The notes below the pieces were generated by a model. The model ran no database searches. It worked only from the letters and a program-made list of their open reading frames with translations, and had not been told where the DNA came from. A stretch of DNA of 64,000 bases from Lentimicrobium saccharophilum. Its GTDB lineage: Bacteria; Bacteroidota; Bacteroidia; Bacteroidales; Lentimicrobiaceae. Below are positions 50,269 to 59,501 of this stretch, in pieces. How positions within the stretch are numbered: position 1 is the first letter of the stretch; every line of letters begins with the position of its first letter. The DNA is taken from contig NZ_DF968183.1 in NCBI RefSeq assembly GCF_001192835.1, forward strand, positions 186,001 to 250,000. Direction: 5' to 3'. Made by a program: the position numbers and the translations under genes.

Positions 50269-51105
50269 ATGAATATTTTTGCATCAAACATCAAACTATT
50301 GCGCAAGCGTCGGGGCCGTACGCAGGATGATGTTGCTTTTGCCCTTGACATGAAGCGGTCCACGCTGAGTGGTTATGAAAACGAGGTGGCCCAGCCCGGG
50401 ATTGAAGCCCTGCTGCAGCTCTCCAACTATTATGGTGTATCGGTGGATACCCTGCTTAAAATTGACCTTTCCGGACTGAGGGAAAGCGAACTTTCGCAAC
50501 TGGAAAAGGGATACGACGTATTTATTACAGGAAGCAAGATCCGGGTGCTGGCCACTACGGTAGACAGCGGCAATAACGAGAATGTGGAACTGGTAAACCA
50601 GAAGGCTTCGGCAGGATACCGGACAGGTTTTGCCGATCCTGAATATATTAAGGTATTGCCGACCTTTCACATGCCTTTTCTCTCAAAGGAAAAAAAATAC
50701 AGAACCTTTCAGATAAACGGTGATTCAATGCTTCCGATTCCCGACGGTTCATGGGTTACAGGGGAATTTGTGCAGAACTGGAATCTGATCCGCGATGGTC
50801 AGCCGTACATCATTCTTACCCTGAATGACGGAATCATGTTCAAGGTTGTTTATAATCTGATCAGAACTGAATCCCGCCTGTCGCTCCACTCCCTTAACCC
50901 GCTTTATGAACCTTACGACGTGGAGATTAAGGATGTAAGGGAAGTCTGGAAGTTCGTTCATTATATCAGCAGCGCCATGCCTGAACCCAACCTGCCAAAG
51001 GAAGACCTGACAGCTACGGTTGCCGCCCTGAAAAAGGATATGGAAAAGCTCAAAAAGCAGGTTGCTTCCTCAACCGTACTCAGGTTGCCCTTCAATGATG
51101 AGTGA
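50269..51105 (+). CDS. XRE-S24 self-cleaving repressor (LexA-like function)
   Basis: A 278-residue regulator. Residues 7-62 form an XRE helix-turn-helix (NIKLLRKRRGRTQDDVAF to SNYYGVSVDTLL). Residues 110-235 are a LexA/UmuD-like S24 domain: a candidate cleavage site Ala115-Gly116 in KASAGYR, the nucleophile Ser153 in NGDSMLP and the catalytic Lys192 in IMFKVVY. The spacing (38 and 39 residues) is close to that in LexA (35 and 37). A C-terminal coiled coil (about 240-268) is added. It is divergent from dinB-dnaE2 and has two dyad operators in between, so it is likely the RecA-triggered repressor of this cassette. Cleavage is inferred. Confidence 0.9.
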   Translation: MNIFASNIKLLRKRRGRTQDDVAFALDMKRSTLSGYENEVAQPGIEALLQLSNYYGVSVDTLLKIDLSGLRESELSQLEKGYDVFITGSKIRVLATTVDSGNNENVELVNQKASAGYRTGFADPEYIKVLPTFHMPFLSKEKKYRTFQINGDSMLPIPDGSWVTGEFVQNWNLIRDGQPYIILTLNDGIMFKVVYNLIRTESRLSLHSLNPLYEPYDVEIKDVREVWKFVHYISSAMPEPNLPKEDLTATVAALKKDMEKLKKQVASSTVLRLPFNDE

Positions 51106-51155
51106 TGCGTTTATCAAAGACGTATTACTGGCTCTGCCGGATTCGCGCGATTTTT

Positions 51156-51163
51156 TATATTTG
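51156..51163 (+). promoter_or_regulatory. -7 element (TATATTTG) before the PAS protein
   Basis: TATATTTG matches TAnnTTTG and lies 61 bases before the TTG and 130 bases before the ATG of the PAS-domain gene. Confidence 0.45.
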
Positions 51164-51293
51164 CAGTCATGAACCCGGGTAAATGAGATGACGCCGGGAT
51201 GCAACATCCGGTGTTTGATATTTTTTGCAACCGAAAGAAATCCAGGTTGCTGAAAATCCGGAAAAAATTTTCTGTCCTTCTCAGATTGATTTT

Positions 51294-52868
51294 ATGGAAA
51301 TTGATCATTCGAATGGAAATCTGAATGCAGGGGAAATTCCTGAGGAAAATCCGGAAATCCGGGCTAAACTTGAACTGCTTGAACTGCTTGAGCATACATC
51401 CTCCGATGTAATCTGGATTATGGATCTGCAGTTGAGGACTGTTTATATGAGTCCTTCTGTGGAGAAGAATCTCGGGTATACCATGGAAGAGTACCTGAAG
51501 ATGCCGCTCCCGGAACGATTGCCCCGGGAATCATATGAGCTTACGCAAAAGATTATGCTTACGGAGATTCTTCCTGTTGTGAAAGGGGAGAAACCCGATA
51601 CCGGCAAACCCGTTGTTTATGAAATGCTGCATAAGCACAAAGACGGCAGGATAGCCTGGGGAGAGGTGAGCATCAACTTCCTGTACAACAGGAATGGAGA
51701 AATCACTTCCATCATGGGGATAACCCGGAACATCAATGACCGTAAAATTGCGCAGCAAGCCCTGGCCGAGAGCAGGGAACAATACCGGCAACTGGTTGAA
51801 AAATCACCCGACTGGATATGGGAAATCGATACCGATAACAGATTCACTTATATCAATGCTGTGGCGGAGAGTGTTTTAGGTATTCCGGTAAAAGATTTAA
51901 TCGGAAGGTCCCCATTCGATTTTTCTGATGAGGAAACTGTTGAAAATGAAAAAGCCTGGTTTGAAAATTTGAAGAAGGCCGGATTGCCTTTTTCTGGTTT
52001 GCTGCAGGTATTGCGCGACCGGTATGGTCGTCAGGTATATCTGGATATCAGTGCGAACCCTAATTTCGATAACAATGGAAAACTGAAAGGATACCGGGGA
52101 GTCGGACGTGATGTTACTGAAAAGCAGATTGCATTGCGTAAGCTGGAGCGGCTTGAAAATGTCAAGAATTTTATACTGGGGCTGCCTCTTTTCGCATTGA
52201 TTGAACTGGATGACAGCATGGAAATCATTGAATGGAGCGCCGGTGCAATTCATATTTTCGGTTACGACCGAAACAGGGCAATGGTCGAGAATTTGTTTCT
52301 GAACCTTTGGGAGCCCGCCCGTCGGAAATCTATCATTGCAACCCTCAGAAGGAAGGTGAAATCCAGTGAAGCCAGAACCGTTGAATCTTCGAATATCAGA
52401 AGTGATGGTACCTTAATCCGTTGCCGTTGGTTTATCGACAGCCGGTTTGATAAAATGGGGAAATTTTCCGGTGCGTTTTTAATCGCCGATGAAATTACTG
52501 ATACTTTCAGGAAAGAGCATCTGACCGATGGCCTGGATTCATTCACTAAAACAGCCGGAATTGAAATCTTTTTTACTGATCTGAAACTGAATCTGACTTA
52601 TGTTTCTGCTAGTTTGAGCGATTTTATCGGAAAATCATCCGATGGATTGATCGGTCAGAACGCCAGAAAGATTTTTGATGTTGCTTCATTCAAAAGGATT
52701 GCCGAACAAGGGGTCAGTTATGCGAAAAAGAACCTGAAGTGGTCAGATTCCGTGAAATTCTCAGTTAAAGGCGATGGCTGGATAGAGCGAAAGCTGGAAA
52801 TTTCCGGGTTATCCGACAGCAGCGGAAAACTATCGGGATACATTTTCCTGCTTGCGACAAATAATTGA
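51294..52868 (+). CDS. Multi-PAS protein without an output domain
   Basis: A 524-residue protein made of four PAS-type domains at about residues 28-155, 157-282, 292-412 and 422-524 (for example IWIMDLQLRTVYMSPSVEKNLGY and IWEIDTDNRFTYINAVAESVLG). It ends in the last PAS domain: there is no kinase, GGDEF, EAL or DNA-binding part. Such proteins can act as sensors that bind partner proteins. A TTG at 51225 gives 23 more residues; I prefer the ATG at 51294 because the extra part is not PAS-like. No downstream partner is in the operon, since thrS has its own promoter. Confidence 0.78.
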   Translation: MEIDHSNGNLNAGEIPEENPEIRAKLELLELLEHTSSDVIWIMDLQLRTVYMSPSVEKNLGYTMEEYLKMPLPERLPRESYELTQKIMLTEILPVVKGEKPDTGKPVVYEMLHKHKDGRIAWGEVSINFLYNRNGEITSIMGITRNINDRKIAQQALAESREQYRQLVEKSPDWIWEIDTDNRFTYINAVAESVLGIPVKDLIGRSPFDFSDEETVENEKAWFENLKKAGLPFSGLLQVLRDRYGRQVYLDISANPNFDNNGKLKGYRGVGRDVTEKQIALRKLERLENVKNFILGLPLFALIELDDSMEIIEWSAGAIHIFGYDRNRAMVENLFLNLWEPARRKSIIATLRRKVKSSEARTVESSNIRSDGTLIRCRWFIDSRFDKMGKFSGAFLIADEITDTFRKEHLTDGLDSFTKTAGIEIFFTDLKLNLTYVSASLSDFIGKSSDGLIGQNARKIFDVASFKRIAEQGVSYAKKNLKWSDSVKFSVKGDGWIERKLEISGLSDSSGKLSGYIFLLATNN

Positions 52869-52971
52869 TTCAAATAAAACGAAATTTCATTAAATAATTA
52901 CAGGTGTTTGGTTATGCTTTTACCACGCTTGTATATTCTCTGAATAATAGCGGGCATTTGGTTATTTTTCG

Positions 52972-52979
52972 TATCTTTG
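52972..52979 (+). promoter_or_regulatory. -7 element (TATCTTTG) for the thrS operon
   Basis: TATCTTTG, 30 bases before the thrS ATG. It overlaps the TTG at 52977 that opens the longer frame, which supports the later start. Confidence 0.65.
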
Positions 52980-53009
52980 CACCCAATTTTCAAAAGGAGT
53001 TTACTGCAC

Positions 53010-54944
53010 ATGATCAATATTACATTGCCTGATAATTCAGTAAGGCAGTTCCCCGAAGGGGTGACTTCACTCGAGATAGCAAAGAGTATAAGTGAAGGTT
53101 TGGCGCGTAATGTGCTGTCGGCCAGCGTAAATGGCGAGGTATGGGACGCTACCAGGCCATTGAAATCTGACGCCCGGCTTAAGTTGTTTACCTGGGATAA
53201 TCCCGAAGGCAAAGCAACCATGTGGCATTCATCTGCCCACCTGATGGCTGAAGCCATCGAGCAGTTGTATCCCGGTGTAAAATTCGGCATTGGTCCGGAT
53301 ATTGAGAATGGTTTCTATTACGATATGGATTTCGGGGATCATGAAATCTCTGCCGCGGATCTTGAAAAGATAGAGGCAAAAATGCTTGAACTGGCCAGGG
53401 AAAAGCAGGTATATACCCGAAAAGAGGTATCAAAGGACTTTGCCATCCGATATTTTACCGAAAAAAATGACGAATACAAGCTTGAGCTGATCAGTGATCT
53501 GGAAGACGGTCAGATAACATTCTATGAGTCAGGCACTTTTACTGACCTGTGTCGTGGGCCGCATTTACCTGATACCGGATTTATAAAGGCTGTCAAGTTG
53601 CTCAATATTGCCGGTGCTTATTGGCGCGGAGATGAAAAGCGTAAACAGCTGACCCGCATTTACGGTATTACTTTCCCCAAGCAAAAGGAGTTGACCGAAT
53701 TTCTTGAGTTGCTGGAGGAAGCGAAAAAACGTGATCACCGTAAACTGGGGAAAGAACTGGAGTTATTCACCTTTTCTCAGAAAGTTGGGCAGGGATTACC
53801 TCTTTGGTTACCCAAAGGGGCACAACTTCGCGACAGGCTGGAGCGTTTTCTGCGCAATGTTCAGCAGAAGGCCGGATACCAGCCGGTTATCACGCCTCAT
53901 ATCGGGAATGTTGAACTTTACAAGACTTCCGGGCATTTTCAGAAATACGGCAAAGACAGTTTCCAGCCGATTTCAACACCGATTGAAGGCGAACAGTTTA
54001 TGCTGAAGCCGATGAATTGCCCGCATCACTGTGAGATTTATGCCTCAAAACCAAGGTCATACAAAGATTTGCCTATCCGTTTTGCAGAATTCGGAACAGT
54101 ATACCGTTACGAACAGAGCGGTGAATTGCACGGGCTGACAAGGGTCCGTGGGTTTACACAGGACGACGCGCATATCTTTTGCACACCCGATCAGCTCAAA
54201 AGCGAATTTATTGCTGTAATTGATATTGTACTGCACATATTTAAAACCCTGAGTTTTAAGGAATATACCGCCCAGATAAGCCTGCGTGACAAGGACAATA
54301 AGGAAAAGTACATCGGCAGCGATGAGAACTGGGATAAAGCTGAGCAGGCAATCATTGATTCAGTAAATGAGGCTGGCATTGATGCTGTAATTGAATACGG
54401 AGAGGCTGCATTTTACGGTCCCAAGCTTGATTTTATGGTGAAAGATGCCCTGGGACGGAAATGGCAGTTAGGTACCATACAGGTTGACTATAATCTTCCT
54501 GAACGTTTTGATCTTGAATATATCGGAAGTGACAATCAGAAGCATCGTCCGGTAATGATTCACCGTGCGCCTTTTGGCTCAATGGAGCGGTTTGTTGCCG
54601 TTCTGATTGAACATTCAGGAGGTAATTTCCCGCTATGGCTTACTCCGGACCAGTTTATTATACTGCCAATCAGCGAAAAATACCTGGATTATTCAAAAAA
54701 ACTTTTAAATCTCCTGAATAATTCCGAAATTCGCGGCCAAATTGACGAAAGGAGCGAGAAGGCTGGCCGGAAGATCAGGGATGCTGAATTGAATAAGATT
54801 CCTTTCATGTTGATTGTCGGAGAGAAGGAAGAGGCTGAAGGGACTGTTTCGGTGCGCAGACATGGAAGCGGCGATCTCGGAACTTTCACAACTGAAGCAT
54901 TCATTGAATTGATAAATAAGGAGATCAGTGAAGCCGTCGGCTGA
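53010..54944 (+). CDS. thrS: Threonyl-tRNA synthetase
   Basis: A 644-residue class II synthetase, the normal length. Domains in order are TGS (1-60, [17 protein letters not shown]), the editing domain ([16 protein letters not shown], with its His pair), the catalytic core ([42 protein letters not shown]) and the C-terminal anticodon-binding domain. The ATG at 53010 has a ribosome site AAGGAG ten bases upstream, which is strong for this phylum. It opens the conserved thrS-infC-rpmI-rplT operon, which is regulated in many bacteria; no leader structure was found here. Confidence 0.96.
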   Translation: MINITLPDNSVRQFPEGVTSLEIAKSISEGLARNVLSASVNGEVWDATRPLKSDARLKLFTWDNPEGKATMWHSSAHLMAEAIEQLYPGVKFGIGPDIENGFYYDMDFGDHEISAADLEKIEAKMLELAREKQVYTRKEVSKDFAIRYFTEKNDEYKLELISDLEDGQITFYESGTFTDLCRGPHLPDTGFIKAVKLLNIAGAYWRGDEKRKQLTRIYGITFPKQKELTEFLELLEEAKKRDHRKLGKELELFTFSQKVGQGLPLWLPKGAQLRDRLERFLRNVQQKAGYQPVITPHIGNVELYKTSGHFQKYGKDSFQPISTPIEGEQFMLKPMNCPHHCEIYASKPRSYKDLPIRFAEFGTVYRYEQSGELHGLTRVRGFTQDDAHIFCTPDQLKSEFIAVIDIVLHIFKTLSFKEYTAQISLRDKDNKEKYIGSDENWDKAEQAIIDSVNEAGIDAVIEYGEAAFYGPKLDFMVKDALGRKWQLGTIQVDYNLPERFDLEYIGSDNQKHRPVMIHRAPFGSMERFVAVLIEHSGGNFPLWLTPDQFIILPISEKYLDYSKKLLNLLNNSEIRGQIDERSEKAGRKIRDAELNKIPFMLIVGEKEEAEGTVSVRRHGSGDLGTFTTEAFIELINKEISEAVG

Positions 54945-54970
54945 TGCTGATCCTAATTAATAACTAACCA

Positions 54971-54977
54971 AAGGAGG
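54971..54977 (+). promoter_or_regulatory. Strong ribosome-binding site for infC (AAGGAGG)
   Basis: A full Shine-Dalgarno sequence seven bases before ATA at 54985. It decides the start of IF-3, since the first ATG/GTG in frame (GTG at 55090) lies within conserved protein sequence. Confidence 0.8.
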
Positions 54978-54984
54978 ATTTTTT

Positions 54985-55542
54985 ATAGCAACGCCGTTCA
55001 GAAACCCGAGAGGTCCGCGTCCGTTTCCTAAAAAGAAAGAGGAGCTGCACCAGATCAACGAAAAGATCAAAGCCCCTGTAGTAAGAGTAGTGGGTGATAA
55101 TGTGGAGTCAGGTATATACAGCATCAAAGATGCGCTGGCCATTGCACAGAGACTTGAACTTGATCTTGTTGAGATTTCACCGACAGCCAATCCGCCGGTT
55201 TGTAAAGTTACCGACTATAAAAAGTTTCTTTACGAACTCAAGAAGAAGCAGAAGGAAATCAAAGCAAAATCGGCAAAAATTGTTGTAAAGGAGATTCGTC
55301 TGGGGCCTAATACCGATGAGCATGATTTTAATTTTAAACTGAAACATGCCATCAAATTTCTTGAGGAAGGTGCAAAAGTGAAAGTGGAAGTTTTCTTTAA
55401 AGGACGGAGCATTGTTTATAAGGATCAGGGAGAAATTAAACTGCTGCAGTTTGCCTCATTGCTTGAGGATTACGGTAAGGTTGAAAAATTACCCCTGCTC
55501 GAAGGAAAGCGCATGATTATGATCATTGCACCCAAAAAGTAG
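54985..55542 (+). CDS. infC: Translation initiation factor IF-3 (ATA start)
   Basis: A 185-residue IF-3. The conserved start [14 protein letters not shown] (about residue 24), the [17 protein letters not shown] segment, the lysine-rich linker ([13 protein letters not shown]) and the C-terminal [15 protein letters not shown] are typical. IF-3 binds the 30S subunit and checks initiator tRNA and start codon. There is no ATG: the frame opens at ATA (54985-54987) after a strong AAGGAGG. An ATT at 54979 is in frame but too close to the site. Non-AUG starts in infC are known from autoregulation by IF-3 itself. The first GTG (55090) would cut off conserved sequence. Confidence 0.93.
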   Translation: MATPFRNPRGPRPFPKKKEELHQINEKIKAPVVRVVGDNVESGIYSIKDALAIAQRLELDLVEISPTANPPVCKVTDYKKFLYELKKKQKEIKAKSAKIVVKEIRLGPNTDEHDFNFKLKHAIKFLEEGAKVKVEVFFKGRSIVYKDQGEIKLLQFASLLEDYGKVEKLPLLEGKRMIMIIAPKK

Positions 55543-55590
55543 AAAGTTTTGTAATAAAACTGAATATAAACCCAATTAACAATTTGTATA

Positions 55591-55782
55591 ATGCCAAAAA
55601 TGAAGTCGAAATCCAGTGCCAAGAAAAGGTTCGATGTAACCGGCACCGGTAAACTGAAAAGGAAGCATGCTTACAAGAGCCACATCCTTACCAAGAAATC
55701 GACCAAGCGTAAACGTAATCTTACTTACAGCGCTATTGTTGATTCTGCAGATGTGAAGAATGTAAAGACAATGCTTCAGTAA
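55591..55782 (+). CDS. rpmI: 50S ribosomal protein L35
   Basis: A 63-residue, very basic protein. The N-terminal [14 protein letters not shown] and the [20 protein letters not shown] block are diagnostic for L35. It lies 48 bases after infC and is followed by rplT in the same operon. It binds 23S rRNA near the base of the large subunit. Confidence 0.97.
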   Translation: MPKMKSKSSAKKRFDVTGTGKLKRKHAYKSHILTKKSTKRKRNLTYSAIVDSADVKNVKTMLQ

Positions 55783-55868
55783 CCCGTGTTAATTAATTAT
55801 TAACCCTTGCTTTCTGCATCTAAGATTCCCCGTAAAGGAGGGAGCGCGAAAGCGAAAACAAAAACAAA

Positions 55869-56216
55869 ATGCCAAGATCAGTAAACGCAGTTGCCTCAAG
55901 GGCACGCAGAAAAAAGATCCTGAAGGCCGTTAAAGGACAGTTTGGTCGCAGGAAGAATGTTTGGACGGTTGCAAAAAATGCATACGAAAAAGGCATGGTG
56001 TATGCATACCGTGACAGACGCCAGAAAAAACGCAATTTCCGCAGCTTGTGGATTACCCGCATCAATGCCGGTGTAAGGGAGTATGATATGTCATATTCCG
56101 TATTTATGGGCAAACTCAAGCAGAAGAATATCAACCTTGACCGTAAGGTGCTGGCCGACCTGGCTATGAATCATCCTACCACTTTCAAGGCGATCGTTGA
56201 AGCAATTAAGAATTAA
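55869..56216 (+). CDS. rplT: 50S ribosomal protein L20
   Basis: A 115-residue protein with the diagnostic [21 protein letters not shown], the Phe/Arg-rich QFGRRKNVW and [12 protein letters not shown] blocks. It is needed early in 50S assembly and in many bacteria represses its own operon. An 86-base spacer separates it from rpmI. A terminator follows the stop, closing the operon. Confidence 0.97.
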   Translation: MPRSVNAVASRARRKKILKAVKGQFGRRKNVWTVAKNAYEKGMVYAYRDRRQKKRNFRSLWITRINAGVREYDMSYSVFMGKLKQKNINLDRKVLADLAMNHPTTFKAIVEAIKN

Positions 56217-56236
56217 TTGCTTTGTATGATCAGAAA

Positions 56237-56266
56237 TAAAAACCACCTTTCGGGGTGGTTTTTTGT
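56237..56266 (+). terminator. Rho-independent terminator of the thrS-rplT operon
   Basis: AACCACC (56241-56247) pairs with GGTGGTT (56254-56260), extended by A-T pairs, and a run of T follows. Confidence 0.85.
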
Positions 56267-56288
56267 TTTACCGGAATTCGTTCAGCCG

Positions 56289-57776
56289 TCAGTGGCTGCC
56301 ACCGACCGGAGTGCCTGCTGTGGCGTGGTCGGCGGGTTCTTTAACAAGGAACCATGCAAGGGATGAAAAAGTAACGGTAACTGAACAGATCAGAAATGTG
56401 ATGCTTTTGTCGGCTGCATTGCTGATCAGTTCACCAACGCCCAGACTGGCAACCAGCTGAGGCAATACAACCGATAAGTTGAATAAGCCCATATACAAGC
56501 CCATTCTTGTTTGCGGCACCTTTTGCGACATGATGGCAAACGGGAGACTGATGGTAGCTGCCCAGCCTATTCCGATGACGGCCATCATTACATAAATCAT
56601 GGCAGGGGTATGGCCGAGCAGGAATATACCCAGGTATCCTGCCGCCATCAGCGCGATGCCGGTGGCATGGACCTTAACCCGGCCAAAACGCGCTGCCAGG
56701 GGCAGCAAAATAAGTACAGGTATAATGGCAGCAATCAGATTGATGGTAAAAAAGCTCCAGTTGACCACATTTCCCAGGGCGTCATTGTCGAGTGCCGGAA
56801 TGGTGTCTTTTACATAAGCATACATGTATATAAACATCGTTTGCACCCCTATCCAGGTAAATGAATGAGCTGCCAGCACTTTCTGGAATCCGGTTTTTCC
56901 GTTTTCCTCGTGATTGCCGGCTTCCTTTTTGATAAGCGTTTTCCCGATAAGGATCACGGTGAGAAGCAAAGCGAAGATTTCAAAAATATGATAAGGGATG
57001 GGAGGAATGCCTGAAAGCCTTATGACCATGGCGTAAACGGCATAAAGCAGGAATCCCCAGAGCGGCTCGATGATGCGAAGCATATTGAGTAATGATCCTT
57101 CCGAGGGATCTCCGGCAGGTTGTTTTTCTGTCGAAACTGCATTTTCACCATCCTGCTGCCCCAGTTCGCGCGGTTCCTTGATAAAAAAGGGAGGGATAAC
57201 TGAGAAAAGCAGCACAAGGACGGCTCCCGAATAAATCAGGATATAGTTATCAAGCATGGCGCCTATGAAATAGGCCATTACACCGAATGAACCGGAAACG
57301 GTCTGCATCCAGGTATAGCCTTTGGTGCGGGCCTTGCCCTCGGGAGTCACATCGGCAATAATGGAACGGGTTGGGTTAAAACTTACGTTAATGGCCAGGT
57401 CAAGGGTCAGTGCAACTACAATGGCTATACCCAGAATGCCTCCGGTTCCGAGCGAGGCCTGTATAACGCCGATGTTTGGCAGCGCCAGCAGCATCATGGA
57501 CGCAAGAATGCCCCCAATAATAATAAATGGTCTCCTGCGTCCGTTCCAGAACCAAACCTTATCGCTGATCACCCCGATAATTACCTGTCCGATAATACCG
57601 GCCAGCGGACCAGCAGCCCATACCAGTCCTACGTCATGAATGTCGAGGTGATACTGGGTGCTGAGTATCCAGCTCAGTGCTGCAATCTGTACCGAAAGAG
57701 CAAATCCCATAGCTGTAGCCGGAAGACTCAGCAGTGCATAGAAAGAATTGGTGAGCTTTTTCTGAATTGTGAGCAT
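56289..57776 (-). CDS. MFS sugar transporter, SLC45-like
   Basis: A 495-residue major facilitator protein with 12 predicted helices and a central hydrophilic loop (about 205-225). The beginning FYALLSLPATAMGFALSVQIAALSWI, GLVWAAGPLAGIIGQ and SDKVWFWNGRRRPF match the SLC45/sucrose-maltose transporter branch; the RRRPF motif is characteristic. It probably imports a disaccharide or other glucoside with protons. Between it and the upstream gene there is a terminator and an imperfect palindrome, so it is likely regulated on its own. The sugar is not known. Confidence 0.85.
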   Translation of the reverse strand: MLTIQKKLTNSFYALLSLPATAMGFALSVQIAALSWILSTQYHLDIHDVGLVWAAGPLAGIIGQVIIGVISDKVWFWNGRRRPFIIIGGILASMMLLALPNIGVIQASLGTGGILGIAIVVALTLDLAINVSFNPTRSIIADVTPEGKARTKGYTWMQTVSGSFGVMAYFIGAMLDNYILIYSGAVLVLLFSVIPPFFIKEPRELGQQDGENAVSTEKQPAGDPSEGSLLNMLRIIEPLWGFLLYAVYAMVIRLSGIPPIPYHIFEIFALLLTVILIGKTLIKKEAGNHEENGKTGFQKVLAAHSFTWIGVQTMFIYMYAYVKDTIPALDNDALGNVVNWSFFTINLIAAIIPVLILLPLAARFGRVKVHATGIALMAAGYLGIFLLGHTPAMIYVMMAVIGIGWAATISLPFAIMSQKVPQTRMGLYMGLFNLSVVLPQLVASLGVGELISNAADKSITFLICSVTVTFSSLAWFLVKEPADHATAGTPVGGSH

Positions 57777-57786
57777 ATCTGTTGAT

Positions 57787-57799
57787 TTTAAGTAACTTA
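57787..57799. promoter_or_regulatory. Palindrome TTAAGT-A-ACTTAA upstream of the MFS gene
   Basis: A 13-base dyad with one centre base, 11 bases before the transporter ATG. It could be an operator, but is short and made of A/T, so chance is not excluded. Confidence 0.35.
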
Positions 57800-57826
57800 A
57801 TTTTAAAGGACTGAAGGATCTAACCG

Positions 57827-57861
57827 CTAAATATAAAACAGGTAAAGCCTTTGCTTTACCT
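57827..57861 (-). terminator. Terminator after the thioredoxin-fold gene
   Basis: On the minus strand AGGTAAAGC pairs with GCTTTACCT (9-bp stem, 57840-57848 and 57853-57861), followed by GTTTTATATTT. Confidence 0.6.
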
Positions 57862-57913
57862 CATGATAAAAATAGGGAAAAAATATGCAGTTTGATCCGT
57901 AGTAATAATAATA

Positions 57914-59353
57914 TTATTGACCGGACAGATTCTTTTTTCTGCCGGAATGTTGATTCAGAAAAGCTTCTATCTGGGGGGTGAGTATCCGTTTGGCAATAAT
58001 TCTCTTCTCGCGGTCGAGAACAAAGAAAACAGGAGATGAATGCACATCATAACGATCCCTGAAATCAGGTGTTACACTGTAAAAACCATTTACATTTATC
58101 CATGGTAATTGATTCTTACGAATGTACTGCTTCATATCCGTCCACGAAGTATCCATACATACGGCATATACTTCCAGATTGAGCATTTTGCGGTTCTTCA
58201 GATAAAAATCCCGCATCAGCGGACTTTCCTTCTTGCAATGGCTGCAATCAGGATCCCAGAAGTAGATAATCGTATAATCTGCCAAAATATGATGAAGCGA
58301 AACAGGGTTCTTCAAGGTGTCCAGCAATATCATCTCAGGGGCTGTTTTGCCGATAAGCACCGGTTTGAGGGCTTTTGCACGCTTTATAAGATTTTCTTTA
58401 ACAGTGGGATTCATCCAACCCATCCTACGATCCTGATAATAGGTGTCAACGAGGTGAACAAAGACAGCATCATAGCCCATGATTTCAGAACTCTCATATT
58501 TTACCGTCAGGTACCAGACCAGGTATTTGAAAGCCTCCTCGCTTGTTTTGATGCGGCGGAATAGTTCATCAATAGCCACAATCAAAGAGTCGGGGGCCGG
58601 TACGGTCATCTTGCCGAGGAATTGCTCTACTTTATTGTGAATGAATGGTGTACGGATAATTCTTGCATCGGAGAGATCGATATTGTCCCAGAAATGGGAC
58701 TTATAATACCTGTAAGGAAAAGTTGAATCGGGTCTTCCATTTGGTAACAGCGGAGCAGGTGGAACTTCCGGTTCCTGCATTGCCCTGAGAAACATTGAAA
58801 TGAATGTTCCGGGATAACTGTTGATAATTCCCTCGATATAACGCTTTACTTCATGATTTAACAGATCCAACTGGTTGCCGGTGACCGCGGCAGAATCGCT
58901 GTCCGGCGCAAATCTTCTTTGCAGTTCACGCAAAGCAGCCTGTTGTTTTTGCTTATCAGAAAGAAACCGGATATAGTCAAAGAGCAATTGATTGTCCTTG
59001 CTGTTTCTGGCATTCAGGCTATTGGGAAGACTCTGTTTGTTGCCGGTAATGGTAAAATCCTGATTGCCGGAAACAATGAAATCGAACAGCCGGTTCTTGC
59101 TGGACCCGGCGATAATATACATCCCTTCGGGCAACTTTTCTTTTCCGGAAAAAAGATAGCTTTTCTTGTCTAAAAATGCTGTATCAACTACAAACTGCTT
59201 GTCACCGTTATATCCGGCAAGTATGAGAAGGCTGTCGGCTAATCCTTCGATTTGAATTGAAATCATATATGCCTGCTGTGCCGCCAGGGGACCGGGAAAA
59301 AGAATCCGGGCAGATAACACGAAAAAAATCAACCTGAAAATGAAGGATTTCAT
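57914..59353 (-). CDS. Exported thioredoxin-fold protein (TlpA-like, DUF5106)
   Basis: A 479-residue exported protein. A signal peptide (residues 1-25, ending LAAQ) is followed by a DUF4369-like beta domain (about 28-110), an alpha-helical region resembling DUF5106 (about 115-330) and a C-terminal thioredoxin fold (about 335-465). The redox motif is CSHC in FWDPDCSHCKKE. The cis-Pro segment is SSPVFFVLD. It likely reduces or isomerises disulfides at the periplasmic face of the membrane. The substrate is unknown. It has its own promoter and terminator. Confidence 0.88.
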   Translation of the reverse strand: MKSFIFRLIFFVLSARILFPGPLAAQQAYMISIQIEGLADSLLILAGYNGDKQFVVDTAFLDKKSYLFSGKEKLPEGMYIIAGSSKNRLFDFIVSGNQDFTITGNKQSLPNSLNARNSKDNQLLFDYIRFLSDKQKQQAALRELQRRFAPDSDSAAVTGNQLDLLNHEVKRYIEGIINSYPGTFISMFLRAMQEPEVPPAPLLPNGRPDSTFPYRYYKSHFWDNIDLSDARIIRTPFIHNKVEQFLGKMTVPAPDSLIVAIDELFRRIKTSEEAFKYLVWYLTVKYESSEIMGYDAVFVHLVDTYYQDRRMGWMNPTVKENLIKRAKALKPVLIGKTAPEMILLDTLKNPVSLHHILADYTIIYFWDPDCSHCKKESPLMRDFYLKNRKMLNLEVYAVCMDTSWTDMKQYIRKNQLPWINVNGFYSVTPDFRDRYDVHSSPVFFVLDREKRIIAKRILTPQIEAFLNQHSGRKKNLSGQ

Positions 59354-59378
59354 CTTTAAATAGCGTACTTTAGTAGTG

Positions 59379-59386
59379 CAAACTTA
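59379..59386 (-). promoter_or_regulatory. -7 element (TAAGTTTG) for the thioredoxin-fold gene
   Basis: TAAGTTTG on the minus strand matches TAnnTTTG, 25 bases before the ATG at 59353. Confidence 0.5.
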
Positions 59387-59501
59387 CTGCTTTTTGGCGA
59401 TAATTCGTTTTTTTACTCCCTCTTACCTGATGAATAAATTGTTAATCAGTTAGTTCTGGTAGACGAGAACTTATAAAAAGAACCAATAAATTCAAATACC
59501 G

